Source of the DNA: Desulfoscipio gibsoniae DSM 7213
GTDB taxonomy: Bacteria; Bacillota; Desulfotomaculia; Desulfotomaculales; Desulfallaceae
Direction of reading: 5' to 3'
NCBI RefSeq assembly: GCF_000233715.2
Contig: NC_021184.1
Span: forward strand, 3,620,001 to 3,684,000
Length of the DNA stretch: 64,000 nt
This document shows positions 1-9,119 of this stretch, piece by piece. The position numbers and the translations under genes are program-made. Each line of letters starts with the position of its first letter. Positions within the stretch are counted from its first letter, which is position 1. The notes below the pieces were generated by a model that did not search any database, was not told where the DNA came from, and saw only the letters and a program-made list of their open reading frames with translations.

Positions 1-2
1 TG

Positions 3-203
3 GCCGGAAATAAGAGTAACATTACGCTATTCGACGTTATATCCGGCCCATCCGATGGGATTATTTTTGTTGATAGTGCTCTCAATACAGCTGCTTTAAC
101 CCAAAGAGGGGCACGATTACTGGATAAAGTAGAAATGCCAATCAATCACCTGGAGCTTATCACCCTGCCTATGGTTTGGAACTGGATCCAATCCCAAATG
201 TAG
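3..203 (+). CDS. C-terminal fragment of an unknown protein
   Basis: An open frame enters from the left edge and ends at a TAG at 201-203, giving the last 66 residues of a protein that starts outside the window. The visible part ends with a tryptophan-containing tail (MVWNWIQSQM). I do not recognise the family and see no diagnostic motif. It is followed about 90 bases later by a strong intrinsic terminator, which fits the end of a plus-strand transcription unit. Whether this is a real gene rests only on the uninterrupted frame and the terminator. Confidence 0.45.
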   Translation, partial: AGNKSNITLFDVISGPSDGIIFVDSALNTAALTQRGARLLDKVEMPINHLELITLPMVWNWIQSQM

Positions 204-293
204 GAGTAGGAATGTTTTTTTATTTCAACAGGCGAATGAGTTACAGTCCAACATCCAATGCCTAAGTAACTATAAGATATTACGAGCTTTCCC

Positions 294-326
294 CCCCCGG
301 CGGTTATTACCGCCGGGGGTTTTTTA
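294..326 (+). terminator. intrinsic terminator of the left-edge gene
   Basis: A perfect 11-bp stem (CCCCCGGCGGT paired with ACCGCCGGGGG) with a TATT loop is followed by a run of T. It lies between the left-edge gene fragment and the polysaccharide deacetylase gene. Confidence 0.9.
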
Positions 327-425
327 TTGTTTAAATTACCAAATGATTTTATGCAACAAATTATATAAAAATTCGTCTAATATTTATATAGAGTGGACAA
401 ATTTTCCGGGGAAGGAAGTAAGATC

Positions 426-1451
426 ATGCCATCCTTATCTTTACGCATTACGGCCGGGGTAATATTGTTACTTGGTATTTGTTTTTGTTTTTTTTGTTTT
501 TACCCCATTCATGCCAATGCTCCATCCAGCTTGGCCGACGATGAAACCGGTTCGAAAGTAAGCCAGCGGTCCGATACGCCGCATGAAGCCACCGCTGCAA
601 TTGACCAGGTGAAAAATGAACCCAACAAACCACAACCACAACCCATTGACAAAAACGACGCATCAATACAGTTACCCACCACCGGGCAGAGTGCGGCTGC
701 TACCGAAGATGAGCCCCAACAGGTCGACCAAACAAGTCCGGAAGAAGTAACCGGTTCCAATGAAGGATTAACCCCATCACCGCCTGCATCAGCAGAACCA
801 ATCCCAGACTCAACCAACCAGTTGATTAAGCGAGTGGAGGGTATCCATAACATGGTGGGCATTACCTTTGATGACGGACCTGTTCCCCAAATGACTGAGC
901 AATATCTGGCTGTGTTGGACAAGCTTAATGTCCGGGCTACTTTTTTCATGATCGGTCAACGTATTAAATACTATCCTGAACTGGCCCGACAGGTAGTGGA
1001 ACAAGGCAGTGAAATCGGCAGCCATTCCTGGCAACACGACCGGCTCGATCAAACAACAGCAGATACTATCGCTAAAGATCTGCTCAGTGTTGCCAACCAG
1101 GTACAGGCCGATGTTGGCCGGTCATTGAGCCTGTTTCGCCCCCCATACGGCAGACGCAGCGATACTCTGCTGACGGTCGCAGAGCAACTGAGCTTTAAGG
1201 TAATCATATGGGATGTCGACCCCCGGGACTGGGAGGACCCTCCTCCGGAAAAAATTGTAGCTAGTATACTGGAGCAGGTCAAACCAGGCTCCATCATTGT
1301 AATGCACGAAGGTCACCCGAACACGCTTAAGGCCCTGCCCGATATAATCCAAAAACTCCGGGAGCGCGGCCTCGAGCCGGTGCCTGTCTCTGAAATGCTA
1401 AACCACAACCAGGCGCAACTAGACAGTAATTCAACCATCGGTGGCAATTAA
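426..1451 (+). CDS. polysaccharide deacetylase (NodB domain), membrane-anchored or secreted
   Basis: Predicted to remove acetyl groups from a cell-surface or peptidoglycan-type polysaccharide outside the membrane. The N-terminus has a hydrophobic segment (residues about 8-25) that acts as signal or anchor, followed by about 100 residues rich in Pro, Ser, Thr and Gln that look like a linker. The NodB domain follows, with TFDDGP (catalytic base and metal Asp), SHSWQH (metal His pair), RPPYG and a WDVDPRDW segment. The last motif reads IVMHEG, where LLHD or LMHD is usual; the catalytic His is kept. ATG 426 is preferred because GGGGAAGG lies about 10 bases upstream; a GTG at 393 is in frame but has no ribosome site. 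It stands alone and converges on ileS. The substrate cannot be told from sequence. Confidence 0.88.
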   Translation: MPSLSLRITAGVILLLGICFCFFCFYPIHANAPSSLADDETGSKVSQRSDTPHEATAAIDQVKNEPNKPQPQPIDKNDASIQLPTTGQSAAATEDEPQQVDQTSPEEVTGSNEGLTPSPPASAEPIPDSTNQLIKRVEGIHNMVGITFDDGPVPQMTEQYLAVLDKLNVRATFFMIGQRIKYYPELARQVVEQGSEIGSHSWQHDRLDQTTADTIAKDLLSVANQVQADVGRSLSLFRPPYGRRSDTLLTVAEQLSFKVIIWDVDPRDWEDPPPEKIVASILEQVKPGSIIVMHEGHPNTLKALPDIIQKLRERGLEPVPVSEMLNHNQAQLDSNSTIGGN

Positions 1452-1468
1452 AACAATATAAATATAAA

Positions 1469-1513
1469 CCGGGCGATTAAGGAATAACTTTTGGGTTTAT
1501 CCCTTACGCCCGG
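1469..1513. terminator. shared bidirectional terminator of deacetylase gene and ileS
   Basis: CCGGGCG and CGCCCGG form a stem that continues through TAAGG/CCTTA-type pairs. It sits between two convergent genes, with T-rich sequence on both sides. The U-tract is moderate, so efficiency is uncertain. Confidence 0.6.
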
Positions 1514-1558
1514 CTTATTGTGTGCTCATTTATTACTTTATTTTATGCTCTGCTTTAA

Positions 1559-1573
1559 TTAACACCCAGCACC
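1559..1573 (-). repeat. degenerate partial copy of the 3'-end repeat (ileS)
   Basis: The ileS 3' end reads GGTGCTGGGTGTTAA on the minus strand, against GGTGCCGGGTGTTGA in the mraY copy: 13 of 15 bases match and the reading frame is the same. The TTGAAAG heptamers that follow in the other copies are absent here, so this may be chance or a decayed copy. Confidence 0.35.
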
Positions 1574-4360
1574 ACCTGTTTGTTCCAGCACTGTGGCGCA
1601 GCGGGGGCAGGTTTCAGGATGCGTGGTATTTTGACCCACATCCTCGTGATACATCCAACAGCGAGAGCATTTGACACCGGCAGCCCGAGATACACCTACG
1701 GCCAGGCCGGGTATTTCATCAACCTCCATTGCAGCGGCAGTTTTTTCGGCCAATGCATGCATAGTAACTCCGGATACGATGAACAGCACGGCCAGATCCT
1801 GGTAGTACGGCTTAATAAGGTCGGTCATTTGGTCATCAGCGTACAGGTGTACCCTGGCTTCCAGGGAGTTACCGATGACCTTTTCCTGGCGGGCTTTTTC
1901 CAGCGCCCGGGTAACCAGGCCGCGTATTTTCATCAGCCGGCCCCATTTTTCTTCCAGGGCCGCATCTACATAACGGTCATCCGGCTCGGGCATGTCGGTA
2001 AGCTGAACACTTGCCGGCGCATCCACTGTTTTGGGCACATAACGCCACATTTCTTCAGTGGTGAAGGCCAGTATTGGTGCCAGCAAGCGCACCAGCGCGT
2101 GCAGCGCCTGGTACATCACGGTTTGGGCCGAGCGGCGCAGCTCTGCATCAGCCTTTTCACAGTACAGCCGGTCTTTGATAATATCCAGGTACTGGTTACT
2201 CATATCCACCGTGCAAAAATGGTGGATGGCGTGGTAGACCACGTGGAATTCATAATTGCGATACGCCTCCAGCACCCGCTCAATCAGCCGGTGCAGTTTC
2301 AGCATGGCGTAGCGGTCCAGCTCCGGCATTTTTTCGTAGGGCACGCTGTCTTGTTCGGGCGTAAAGTCGTAGAGATTACCCAGCATAAACCGGCAGGTAT
2401 TCCTTATTTTACGGTAAGCCTCAGTTAATTGTTTGAGAATGTTTTGAGACACCGCCAAATCACCCCGGTAGTCCGCCGAGGAAACCCACAGGCGCAGTAT
2501 ATCGGCACCCATTTGTTTAATTACTTTTAACGGATCCACCACATTGCCCAGTGATTTGCTCATTTTACGCCCGTTTTCATCCACCAGGAAGCCGTGGGTG
2601 AGTACCGCCCGGTAAGGAGCCTGGCCCGTTACTGCCACCGATGTGCTCAGGGAGGAGTTAAACCAGCCACGATGCTGGTCACTACCCTCCAGGTATAAAT
2701 CCGCCGGCCAGGTGAGGTCGGGCCAAACGTCCGGTTCGTCCAGCACTGCCAGGTGGCTGGAACCACTGTCAAACCACACATCCATAATATCGGTTTCTTT
2801 GGTAAACTCCTTAGACCCGCAGGCCGGGCAGGTTAGTCCCGCCGGTACCAGCTCCGCCGCATCCCGGGCAAACCAAACATCCGAGCCGTGTTCCCGGATC
2901 AGCTTTTGTAAATTGCTGATGGTTTCGTCATTAATAATTTCCTTATTACAGGACTTGCAATAAAATATTGGAATGGGCACTCCCCAGGTACGCTGTCGGG
3001 AAATACACCAGTCGCCACGGTTGGCTACCATGTTATGAATCCTGTCTCTACCCCAACCGGGTATCCAGCGAACTTTATCTATTTCATCCAGGGCAGCCTG
3101 GCGGAAGCCGTCAATGGAGGCAAACCACTGCTCGGTAGCCCGGAAAAATACCGGTTTTTTACAGCGCCAGCAGTGCGGGTACTGGTGACTGATCTTGTCG
3201 GACTTGATTAATGCTCCTGTTTCCCTCAGAGTGTCCAGTATACCATCGTTGGCTTCGTGGTACAGTTGGCCAGCAAATTGACCGGCCTCATCAGTAAACC
3301 GGCCTCGACCGTCCACGGGTGAAAGGATGGGCAGATTATATTTTAAACCTACCAGATAGTCTTCATGGCCATGCCCCGGCGCAGTGTGCACGCAACCCGT
3401 GCCCGCTTCCAGGGTAACATGGTCGCCCAGTATAAGTACTGAGTTGCGGTCAACGAAGGGATGACTACATACAATGCCTTCCAGCTCACTACCCTTGTAC
3501 TGGCTGATAATACTACCCTCGGGCAGACCGGTTTCATGCAAAAATGCTTCCTTAAGCTCTTTAGCCATGAGCATATTTTGACCGTCCAACTCCATAAGAA
3601 TGTAATCGAATTCCGGGTGTAGGGTGATAGCCAGGTTGGCAATCAGTGTCCAGGGGGTGGTGGTCCAGATAACCACGTAGGTATTCTCCTCCGGTAAAAT
3701 TCCCTTGCCGTCTCGCACCGGAAACTTAACATAAATAGAGGGAGACTTCTTATCGGCGTATTCCACCTCAGCCTCGGCCAGTGCAGTTTCACAGGTGGCG
3801 CACCAGTACACCGGCTTTAAGCCTTTGTAAATGTAGCCCCGCTTGGCCATTTCCCCAAACACACCAATTTGCCGGGCCTCAAAGTGCGGCATCAAGGTCA
3901 CATATGGGTGCTCCCAGTCCCCCCGCACGCCCAGGCGTTTAAATTCCTCCCGCTGGATATCTACAAATTTCAAGGCGTATTCCTTGCATTTCCGCCGAAA
4001 CTCCACAGTGTCCACAGCATGGCGGTTCAGACCCAGGTTTTTAATAGCCTGCTGCTCAATGGGCAGACCGTGGGTATCCCAGCCCGGCACATAGGGAGCA
4101 TCATAGCCCACCATAGAATGAAACTTAACCACAATGTCCTTGAGTACTTTGTTAAGCGTATGCCCCAGGTGAATGTGACCGTTAGCATAGGGGGGGCCGT
4201 CATGCAGTATAAACTTAGGCTTCCCGCTGTTGTGCCGCTGTACCTGGCGGTAAATATCGTTTTGCTCCCAGAACTGCATAATTTCCGGCTCCCGCTGGGG
4301 TAAATTACCCCGCATGGGAAAATCAGTCTTAGGTAAATTAAGTGTTTTTCCGTAATCCAT
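1559..4360 (-). CDS. ileS: isoleucyl-tRNA synthetase
   Basis: Charges tRNA-Ile in the cytoplasm. The 933-residue length is normal for bacterial IleS. The class I signature reads GHIHLGH at residues 61-67, the KMSKS loop is MSKSLGN, and the C-terminus has the zinc-binding Cys pairs CSRCW and CPRC. The start ATG follows a GAGGTG ribosome site. It is the last gene of the minus-strand division region, in the divIVA-ileS order known from Bacillus, and is preceded by a T-box leader. The last five codons (GGT GCT GGG TGT TAA, GAGC-stop) resemble the interspersed repeat that also ends mraY. Confidence 0.98.
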   Translation of the reverse strand: MDYGKTLNLPKTDFPMRGNLPQREPEIMQFWEQNDIYRQVQRHNSGKPKFILHDGPPYANGHIHLGHTLNKVLKDIVVKFHSMVGYDAPYVPGWDTHGLPIEQQAIKNLGLNRHAVDTVEFRRKCKEYALKFVDIQREEFKRLGVRGDWEHPYVTLMPHFEARQIGVFGEMAKRGYIYKGLKPVYWCATCETALAEAEVEYADKKSPSIYVKFPVRDGKGILPEENTYVVIWTTTPWTLIANLAITLHPEFDYILMELDGQNMLMAKELKEAFLHETGLPEGSIISQYKGSELEGIVCSHPFVDRNSVLILGDHVTLEAGTGCVHTAPGHGHEDYLVGLKYNLPILSPVDGRGRFTDEAGQFAGQLYHEANDGILDTLRETGALIKSDKISHQYPHCWRCKKPVFFRATEQWFASIDGFRQAALDEIDKVRWIPGWGRDRIHNMVANRGDWCISRQRTWGVPIPIFYCKSCNKEIINDETISNLQKLIREHGSDVWFARDAAELVPAGLTCPACGSKEFTKETDIMDVWFDSGSSHLAVLDEPDVWPDLTWPADLYLEGSDQHRGWFNSSLSTSVAVTGQAPYRAVLTHGFLVDENGRKMSKSLGNVVDPLKVIKQMGADILRLWVSSADYRGDLAVSQNILKQLTEAYRKIRNTCRFMLGNLYDFTPEQDSVPYEKMPELDRYAMLKLHRLIERVLEAYRNYEFHVVYHAIHHFCTVDMSNQYLDIIKDRLYCEKADAELRRSAQTVMYQALHALVRLLAPILAFTTEEMWRYVPKTVDAPASVQLTDMPEPDDRYVDAALEEKWGRLMKIRGLVTRALEKARQEKVIGNSLEARVHLYADDQMTDLIKPYYQDLAVLFIVSGVTMHALAEKTAAAMEVDEIPGLAVGVSRAAGVKCSRCWMYHEDVGQNTTHPETCPRCATVLEQTGGAGC

Positions 4361-4391
4361 AATGACACCTCAATTGTGATGATTTGACAAA

Positions 4392-4685
4392 TAAAAAAAC
4401 CGCCCCTCCAAGGGACGGATGTTTTCCGTGGTACCACCCTGATTGGACCGGTGCTAATGCTTAGCCTAACCATTGCTTTGGTTTAAGAGACCGGTCCCAC
4501 TTGCATAGCCGTTAACGGTGGCTGCCGGACGGGCTTAATCTCCCTGTAGGATTTCAGCCGTCGCCTCACGGGTGATTTTCAAGCGGTTTGCACTGCGCCC
4601 GGCTCTCACCTTAACCCGGGCTCTCTGGGCAGCCGTACCGTTTACTCGTCCCGATCACCGGCACTTTTATATCGTCGAATAATAA
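4392..4685 (-). promoter_or_regulatory. T-box leader of ileS (Ile specifier)
   Basis: The leader contains the T-box core GGGTGGTACCACGG (4426-4439). The terminator stem CCGTCCCT/AGGGGCGG follows, with seven T (4393-4418). Upstream lie a long stem I and a GAAAATCACCC segment whose ATC (complement of 4574-4576) is in the right setting for an isoleucine specifier. T-box leaders sense uncharged tRNA by pairing with both specifier and acceptor end; uncharged tRNA-Ile should favour antitermination of ileS. The left boundary at about 4685 is approximate. Confidence 0.93.
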
Positions 4686-4717
4686 CTACATTATTATATA
4701 TAATAACACCCGCCGAG

Positions 4718-5005
4718 TCAATAATTGAGCTTTTCCAGCACCTGCCCGGCGGTCAGTCCTTCAACCCGCACCGTTTTATTGCGCCCGGTATGCCCCTGGC
4801 TAATGGCCACACGCCCCTTGGCCACTCCCAGCAGTTCGGCGACAAACGCACAGCAGGCCTTGTTAGCCGCGCCATCCACCGGCGGAGCGGTGAGCCGCAC
4901 TTTCAGGGCACCCTCCATAACACCGGACACCTGGTTTTTAGCGGCCCGGGGCTGCACCCGTATTTTTATGGATACGCCACCGGCATCCTCTTTAATGTCC
5001 AGCAT
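4718..5005 (-). CDS. yggU: YggU family protein (DUF167)
   Basis: A small conserved protein of 95 residues with no agreed function. The DUF167 core is visible: IRVQPRAAKNQVSG, then LKVRLTAPPVDGAANKA and a later GRNKTVRVEGL segment. The start ATG 5005 is chosen because GGAGGCGG lies at the right distance; an upstream in-frame start would add 15 low-complexity residues. It sits between divIVA and ileS. In other bacteria yggU is usually next to yggT, and yggT is nearby here too. Confidence 0.88.
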   Translation of the reverse strand: MLDIKEDAGGVSIKIRVQPRAAKNQVSGVMEGALKVRLTAPPVDGAANKACCAFVAELLGVAKGRVAISQGHTGRNKTVRVEGLTAGQVLEKLNY

Positions 5006-5192
5006 GGTTCCACCGCCTCCTCTAGTTCTAGGCTGCTGATCCTCGACCATAATTAAGTACCCGCACGCCTGCCCTGTATTAAACAGTTATACCCTTATTT
5101 AATAATCATTATAAATAAAACGGTTGCACCATTGTGAAATATTAATAACTTTGTGCGATATATATGCTATGTACATCTACCTAACTGATACA

Positions 5193-5876
5193 CTAATCAG
5201 CCCCGTCTTTTTCCTCCACCCCGGCCTCGCCGCCAGCGGCATCGGGCTGGGACTGCAGCATTATACCCGGCCTCTCAGCGACGGCACCGGCACCGGCATC
5301 GTTATTGGCTGAACTCGCGGCCGCTTCCAACCAACCAGGCTCCCAACCATTCATAGATTCCCTGGCATCTTCTTCCTGACCGTCCAGCAAGCTTATCTGG
5401 GCATCCAGAAAAGATCGGAATTTAACCCGGAACATTTGAATCTGCTTGTTTAAAAAACGGTATTCCTCCATGACGTTCTTAACCCTGTCTTCGGCTTCCT
5501 CAATGCGATACCGCGCCCGCTCCCGTGCTTCCTGAATAGCCCGGGCCGCCTTTTCCTCGGCATCACCAATAATTTTCTCTGCCCGCAAACGGGCATTTTC
5601 CAGCTGCAACTCGGCCTCCTGCCGGGCGTTGCGCTGCAAGTCATCGGCATTTTTCTGTGCCATAATCACGGCATCTTTAATAATTTTCTCCATTTCCAGA
5701 TAACGCGCTATGGTTGCTTCACTGGTCTCCAGTTTTTCTTTCAAGGACTGGTTTTCCATATACAGGGTCTCATAACTTTGTACCAACTGGTCAAGGAACT
5801 TGTCCACTTCTTCCTCATTATAACCTCGAAAGGAGCGTTTGAACTCTTTTTTCTGAATATCCAGAGGAGTGAGCAT
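5193..5876 (-). CDS. divIVA: DivIVA cell-division / polarity protein
   Basis: A coiled-coil scaffold that gathers at curved membranes, such as the septum and poles, and recruits division or sporulation partners. The N-terminal lipid-binding signature is clear (LTPLDIQKKEFKRSFRGYN, then EEEVDKFLDQL), followed by a long charged coiled coil with EKAARAIQEARERARYR-type heptads. The C-terminal 50 residues are Ala/Gly-rich and poorly conserved. ATG 5876 is preferred over a GTG three codons upstream because GGAGGT is then 8 bases away. It keeps the ylmH-divIVA-ileS order of Firmicutes. Confidence 0.96.
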   Translation of the reverse strand: MLTPLDIQKKEFKRSFRGYNEEEVDKFLDQLVQSYETLYMENQSLKEKLETSEATIARYLEMEKIIKDAVIMAQKNADDLQRNARQEAELQLENARLRAEKIIGDAEEKAARAIQEARERARYRIEEAEDRVKNVMEEYRFLNKQIQMFRVKFRSFLDAQISLLDGQEEDARESMNGWEPGWLEAAASSANNDAGAGAVAERPGIMLQSQPDAAGGEAGVEEKDGAD

Positions 5877-5994
5877 TTGCGGCACCTCCGATCGGATTTA
5901 CTAAAACTATTCATCCCTCACGGCCAAAGAGTGATGCATTTAGTTTAACATTCTAGAAGCCTGATCAAAAATGTGTTGGTAGTTCGGCACCACA

Positions 5995-6816
5995 TCATCG
6001 GTTAGAACCATAGCGGTGCAGCAGTAGGTTGGTACGACCTTTTTTAGTCTGCCCGCCGGTTTGTTCCACAGCCACACGGCCCCGACCCCGTGCGGAAATC
6101 ATATCACCGGGGCGCACCGGCGCGGAAGGATCAAGACAAAGGCGCCAGTTAAGGTATATCTTACCGGCCGCAATCTCACCGGCCATTTTGGTCCTGGACA
6201 GGCCGAAACCGTGGGCCGCCACCGCATCCAGACGCAATGACTGCACCGTAACCTTGATTTCGCGGTAATCCCGAGCCGGCGGCTTAACTTCCGCCCGGTT
6301 TATTTCATGTACGGTAACCCTAACCCGGCCCACCCCGGTTAGCCCCATTTTGATAAAATCGACCACTTCTGCAGCAACGACGAGCTGGGCACCATCTTCA
6401 CCCACCAGAATATCCCCCAGTTTTTCCCTGCGCAAGCCCAGACCCAGCAGCGCCCCCAGGTAGTCCCGGTGAGTAACAGTGTTAAAGCGAAAGCTGCCCT
6501 TCACCGCCAGAAAGGATAGCCCGGTATCCACATCCCCGGCAAACATGTAATCAGGGAAAATTAAAACCCGCGACCTTTCCGCCGCGGGATAACCACCGTC
6601 CACCACCACCGCCAGGTCAGGGAGGTATCCCATAGCCCGGGCAATCATTGCGCAGCGATAGGGATCGTAAAAGTCGGTTACCTGGGGCCGGTGACTTTTG
6701 CCGGCCACTTCAGCCAGGTCCATGGCCCGAGCCAGTATCTCCCTGTCCTCAGGATTAGTTACCATGCTCTGCAATTTATCCAGGTGTATGATATTCACCC
6801 CCGTTAACCGCGTCAT
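5995..6816 (-). CDS. ylmH: YlmH-type RNA-binding protein (S4 domain)
   Basis: 273 residues. The central part matches the YlmH family (FPDYMFAGDVDTGLSFLAVKG-like segment, about residues 90-110). The C-terminal third is an S4 RNA-binding domain with LRLDAVAAHGFGLSRTK and AGKIYLNW. YlmH proteins bind ribosomal RNA and have been linked to ribosome rescue; in Gram-positives they sit in the division cluster. The start is uncertain because only a weak ribosome site precedes ATG 6816. It lies 15 bases after yggT, consistent with one operon. Confidence 0.93.
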   Translation of the reverse strand: MTRLTGVNIIHLDKLQSMVTNPEDREILARAMDLAEVAGKSHRPQVTDFYDPYRCAMIARAMGYLPDLAVVVDGGYPAAERSRVLIFPDYMFAGDVDTGLSFLAVKGSFRFNTVTHRDYLGALLGLGLRREKLGDILVGEDGAQLVVAAEVVDFIKMGLTGVGRVRVTVHEINRAEVKPPARDYREIKVTVQSLRLDAVAAHGFGLSRTKMAGEIAAGKIYLNWRLCLDPSAPVRPGDMISARGRGRVAVEQTGGQTKKGRTNLLLHRYGSNR

Positions 6817-6831
6817 TGCAGGCTCATTCGC

Positions 6832-7104
6832 CTAATAAATACCAATTGAATGTAGCAGTCTGATGAGTATTGTAGCTAATAACTGCAGGGCAATAAAGGC
6901 AACAATGGGGGAAAAGTCAATCATTCCCATCGGAGGAATCAGTCTCCTGAAAAAGCCCAGAAAAGGTTCAGTGGTCTCATAGATAAACCTGACCACAGGT
7001 TGATAGGGGTTCACCCTGATCCAGGATAAAATAATGCGAATAAAAATCAACCAGGTATATACCTCAATGGCGTAGTAGATTATCGTTGTAACACCAATGT
7101 CCAT
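6832..7104 (-). CDS. yggT: YggT family membrane protein
   Basis: 90 residues with two hydrophobic spans (about 6-28 and 62-85) joined by a polar loop with the family signature ILSWIRVNPYQPVVRFIY and TEPFLGFFRRLIPPMG. YggT proteins (YlmG in Bacillus) are inner-membrane proteins of uncertain function, implicated in septum or osmotic functions. The gene lies between proC and ylmH, with GGGGTGA just ahead of the ATG. Confidence 0.94.
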   Translation of the reverse strand: MDIGVTTIIYYAIEVYTWLIFIRIILSWIRVNPYQPVVRFIYETTEPFLGFFRRLIPPMGMIDFSPIVAFIALQLLATILIRLLHSIGIY

Positions 7105-7120
7105 AAGTCACCCCGTTTGG

Positions 7121-7945
7121 TTATTTGTTATCCCCGGACTGCTGACTGGAACGCCGACAAGCTTTTTCCACCGCCCGGTACAGCGCGGCCCTTATGCCTC
7201 CTTCTTCCAGAGCAAACAATCCTTCAATGGTGGTACCCCCGGGAGTAGTAACCATGTCTTTTAGCACTCCCGGATGGCGACCCGTTTCCAGTATCATCCT
7301 GGCGGCACCCAGCATTGTTTGCGAAGCCAGTGTCAGCGCTACGTCCCTCGGCAGCCCCATGCGCACCCCGGCGTCTGCCAGCGCCTCGGCTATAATATAC
7401 ATATATGCCGGACCACTGCCGCTAAGTCCAGTAACTGCGTCCATTAATTTTTCAGGCACAGGTACCGCCCGGCCCACCGCGCCGAATATAGTCAGAGCCA
7501 GATCTCTGTGCCGGTCCCCAGCCCACCGGCCACAGCATACTGCCGTGGCCCCCGCACCCAAAAGTGCAGGCGTGTTGGGCATAGCCCGTACCACCGGCAA
7601 CTGGCCCGTTAGAAATCTTTCTATGTATATGGTGGTAATACCCGCAGCGATGGAGACTATGGTATGTTCGGGACAGAAATAGCTGCCCGTGTCTTCCAGT
7701 ATCTCACTCATGACAAAAGGTTTTACTGCCAAAATTACTATATCAGCACCAGTAACTACTGTATTGTTGGCGTTAGACACCTCAACTGCAAATTTATCCG
7801 CCAGGTGGGTTCTGCGCTGCTCACTCAAGTCACTGACCAGTATCTGCTGCGGCGAAACCAACCCTGCACTGATCAATCCGGAAATCAACGCCTCAGCCAT
7901 AGCCCCCCCACCGATAAAGCCGATCTTTTTTCCATCCAGCAACAT
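7121..7945 (-). CDS. proC: pyrroline-5-carboxylate reductase
   Basis: Last step of proline synthesis: NAD(P)H-dependent reduction of pyrroline-5-carboxylate. The N-terminal Rossmann motif GFIGGGAMAEALISG and the C-terminal GLSGSGPAYMY and TTPGGTTIEGL motifs are clear, and 274 residues is the usual length. ATG 7945 is chosen over a TTG at 7954 because GGAAGGA then has proper spacing. A proline gene within the ylm cluster, between sepF and yggT, is a known arrangement in several Clostridia and other phyla. Confidence 0.97.
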   Translation of the reverse strand: MLLDGKKIGFIGGGAMAEALISGLISAGLVSPQQILVSDLSEQRRTHLADKFAVEVSNANNTVVTGADIVILAVKPFVMSEILEDTGSYFCPEHTIVSIAAGITTIYIERFLTGQLPVVRAMPNTPALLGAGATAVCCGRWAGDRHRDLALTIFGAVGRAVPVPEKLMDAVTGLSGSGPAYMYIIAEALADAGVRMGLPRDVALTLASQTMLGAARMILETGRHPGVLKDMVTTPGGTTIEGLFALEEGGIRAALYRAVEKACRRSSQQSGDNK

Positions 7946-7965
7946 CTTAAACAATCCTTCCCTGT

Positions 7966-8412
7966 TTACTTCATCCAGTTCATAATACCCTTCTCTTTAA
8001 TTTGCTCCTTTACATCAACATCTATATCTACATTACTGGGTACAAACAGAAAAACACCCTTGCTCACTTTTTGCATACTGCCGTCCAGTGCGTAAGTAGC
8101 ACCGCTTACAAAATCCACCACCCGCTTGGCCAGCTCGGGGTCAGCCTGCTCTAAATTAACTATTACAGACCGGCGGCTTTTAAGATTATCAGCTATGCTC
8201 TGCACATCGTCAAAGCCATTGGGTTCAACCACCGAAACCCGCATTTGCCGCTGGGTATGGAGGCCAACTACCTGGCCCTTGTTTTTCTTGGGTTTCTGAA
8301 TAATAGTTTTTTCTTCTTCAATGGCGCTAATCTCCTGCTCTCTATTTTCTTCCTGTTCTTCTTCAAAACCCATAAAATTAAGCACTCTATCCACAAACCT
8401 TGCCAAACTCAC
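7966..8412 (-). CDS. sepF: SepF, FtsZ-anchoring division protein
   Basis: Links the FtsZ ring to the membrane. The N-terminal amphipathic membrane helix is visible (MSLARFVDRVLNFMGF), then an acidic linker of about 35 residues, then the SepF core with SIADNLKSRRSVIVNLE and VVDFVSGATYALDGSMQKV. Start is GTG 8412 with a GGGACGG ribosome site. Total 148 residues, normal for Firmicutes. It sits between yggS and proC, matching the ylmE-ylmF order in Bacillus. Confidence 0.96.
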   Translation of the reverse strand: MSLARFVDRVLNFMGFEEEQEENREQEISAIEEEKTIIQKPKKNKGQVVGLHTQRQMRVSVVEPNGFDDVQSIADNLKSRRSVIVNLEQADPELAKRVVDFVSGATYALDGSMQKVSKGVFLFVPSNVDIDVDVKEQIKEKGIMNWMK

Positions 8413-8443
8413 CCACCGTCCCTTTCACTCATATTTACCTTAT

Positions 8444-9109
8444 TTAATTTGCACGGGAGCCAAAGATCGCCGTACCCAGGCGAAGCATATCGGCGCCTTC
8501 TTCCACCGCCACTTCGAAATCATTGGTCATACCCATGGAAAGGTGTTCCAGGTTGTGCGCTGTGGCCAGCAACCGCAGTTCCCTGAAATAAGGACGCACT
8601 TCTTCGGGGTTTTGGGCATAAGGAGCAATAGTCATTAACCCTTGTACTGATATCTGAGGTAAATCACGCAGTGCCGCCAGGAAATCGGCTAATTCTTCGG
8701 GGGATATACCATACTTGGTTTTTTCCCCGGAGGTATTAACCTGAACCAGCACCCTGGTTGTCACCTCAAGATTAACAGCACGCCGGTGGATTTCCTCGGC
8801 CAGGCTCCAGCTATCCAGGGAATGAATTAAATTCACCCGCCCCACTATATATTTTACCTTGTTTGTCTGCAAGTGGCCAATCATATGCCAGTTTATATCA
8901 GCAGGCAAAGCATTGATTTTATCAATCAGTTCCTGCACCCGGTTTTCACCCAGGTCGACAATACTCTGTTGTACAACTTCCCGCATCCGGGATACCTCAA
9001 CTCTTTTGGTCACGGCTATTATTTTAATTTGCTGTAAATCCCGTCCGGCCCGGGCTGCCGCTAAACGCACTTTTTCCCTTACCTGCTGCAGGTTTTCCCG
9101 TATTCCCAT
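8444..9109 (-). CDS. yggS: YggS/PLPBP pyridoxal-phosphate homeostasis protein
   Basis: 221 residues, a single alanine-racemase-like barrel that binds pyridoxal phosphate but lacks the C-terminal domain of racemases. The PLP lysine is Lys35 in IIAVTKRV; GENRVQEL, WHMIGHLQTNK and the phosphate-binding MGMTNDFEVAVEEGAD segment follow. Family members keep vitamin B6 and amino-acid pools balanced. It lies directly upstream of sepF, as in Bacillus (ylmE). Confidence 0.96.
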   Translation of the reverse strand: MGIRENLQQVREKVRLAAARAGRDLQQIKIIAVTKRVEVSRMREVVQQSIVDLGENRVQELIDKINALPADINWHMIGHLQTNKVKYIVGRVNLIHSLDSWSLAEEIHRRAVNLEVTTRVLVQVNTSGEKTKYGISPEELADFLAALRDLPQISVQGLMTIAPYAQNPEEVRPYFRELRLLATAHNLEHLSMGMTNDFEVAVEEGADMLRLGTAIFGSRAN

Positions 9110-9119
9110 CGAATCACTC

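Noticed and set aside
1580-2428. Plus-strand frame of 282 codons
   Set aside because: Lies antisense inside ileS, has no ribosome site and biased composition; a shadow frame.
5133-5150. TTGTGAAATAT half of a Rex-like site between yggU and divIVA
   Set aside because: The right half does not match; one half-site is expected by chance in AT-rich DNA.
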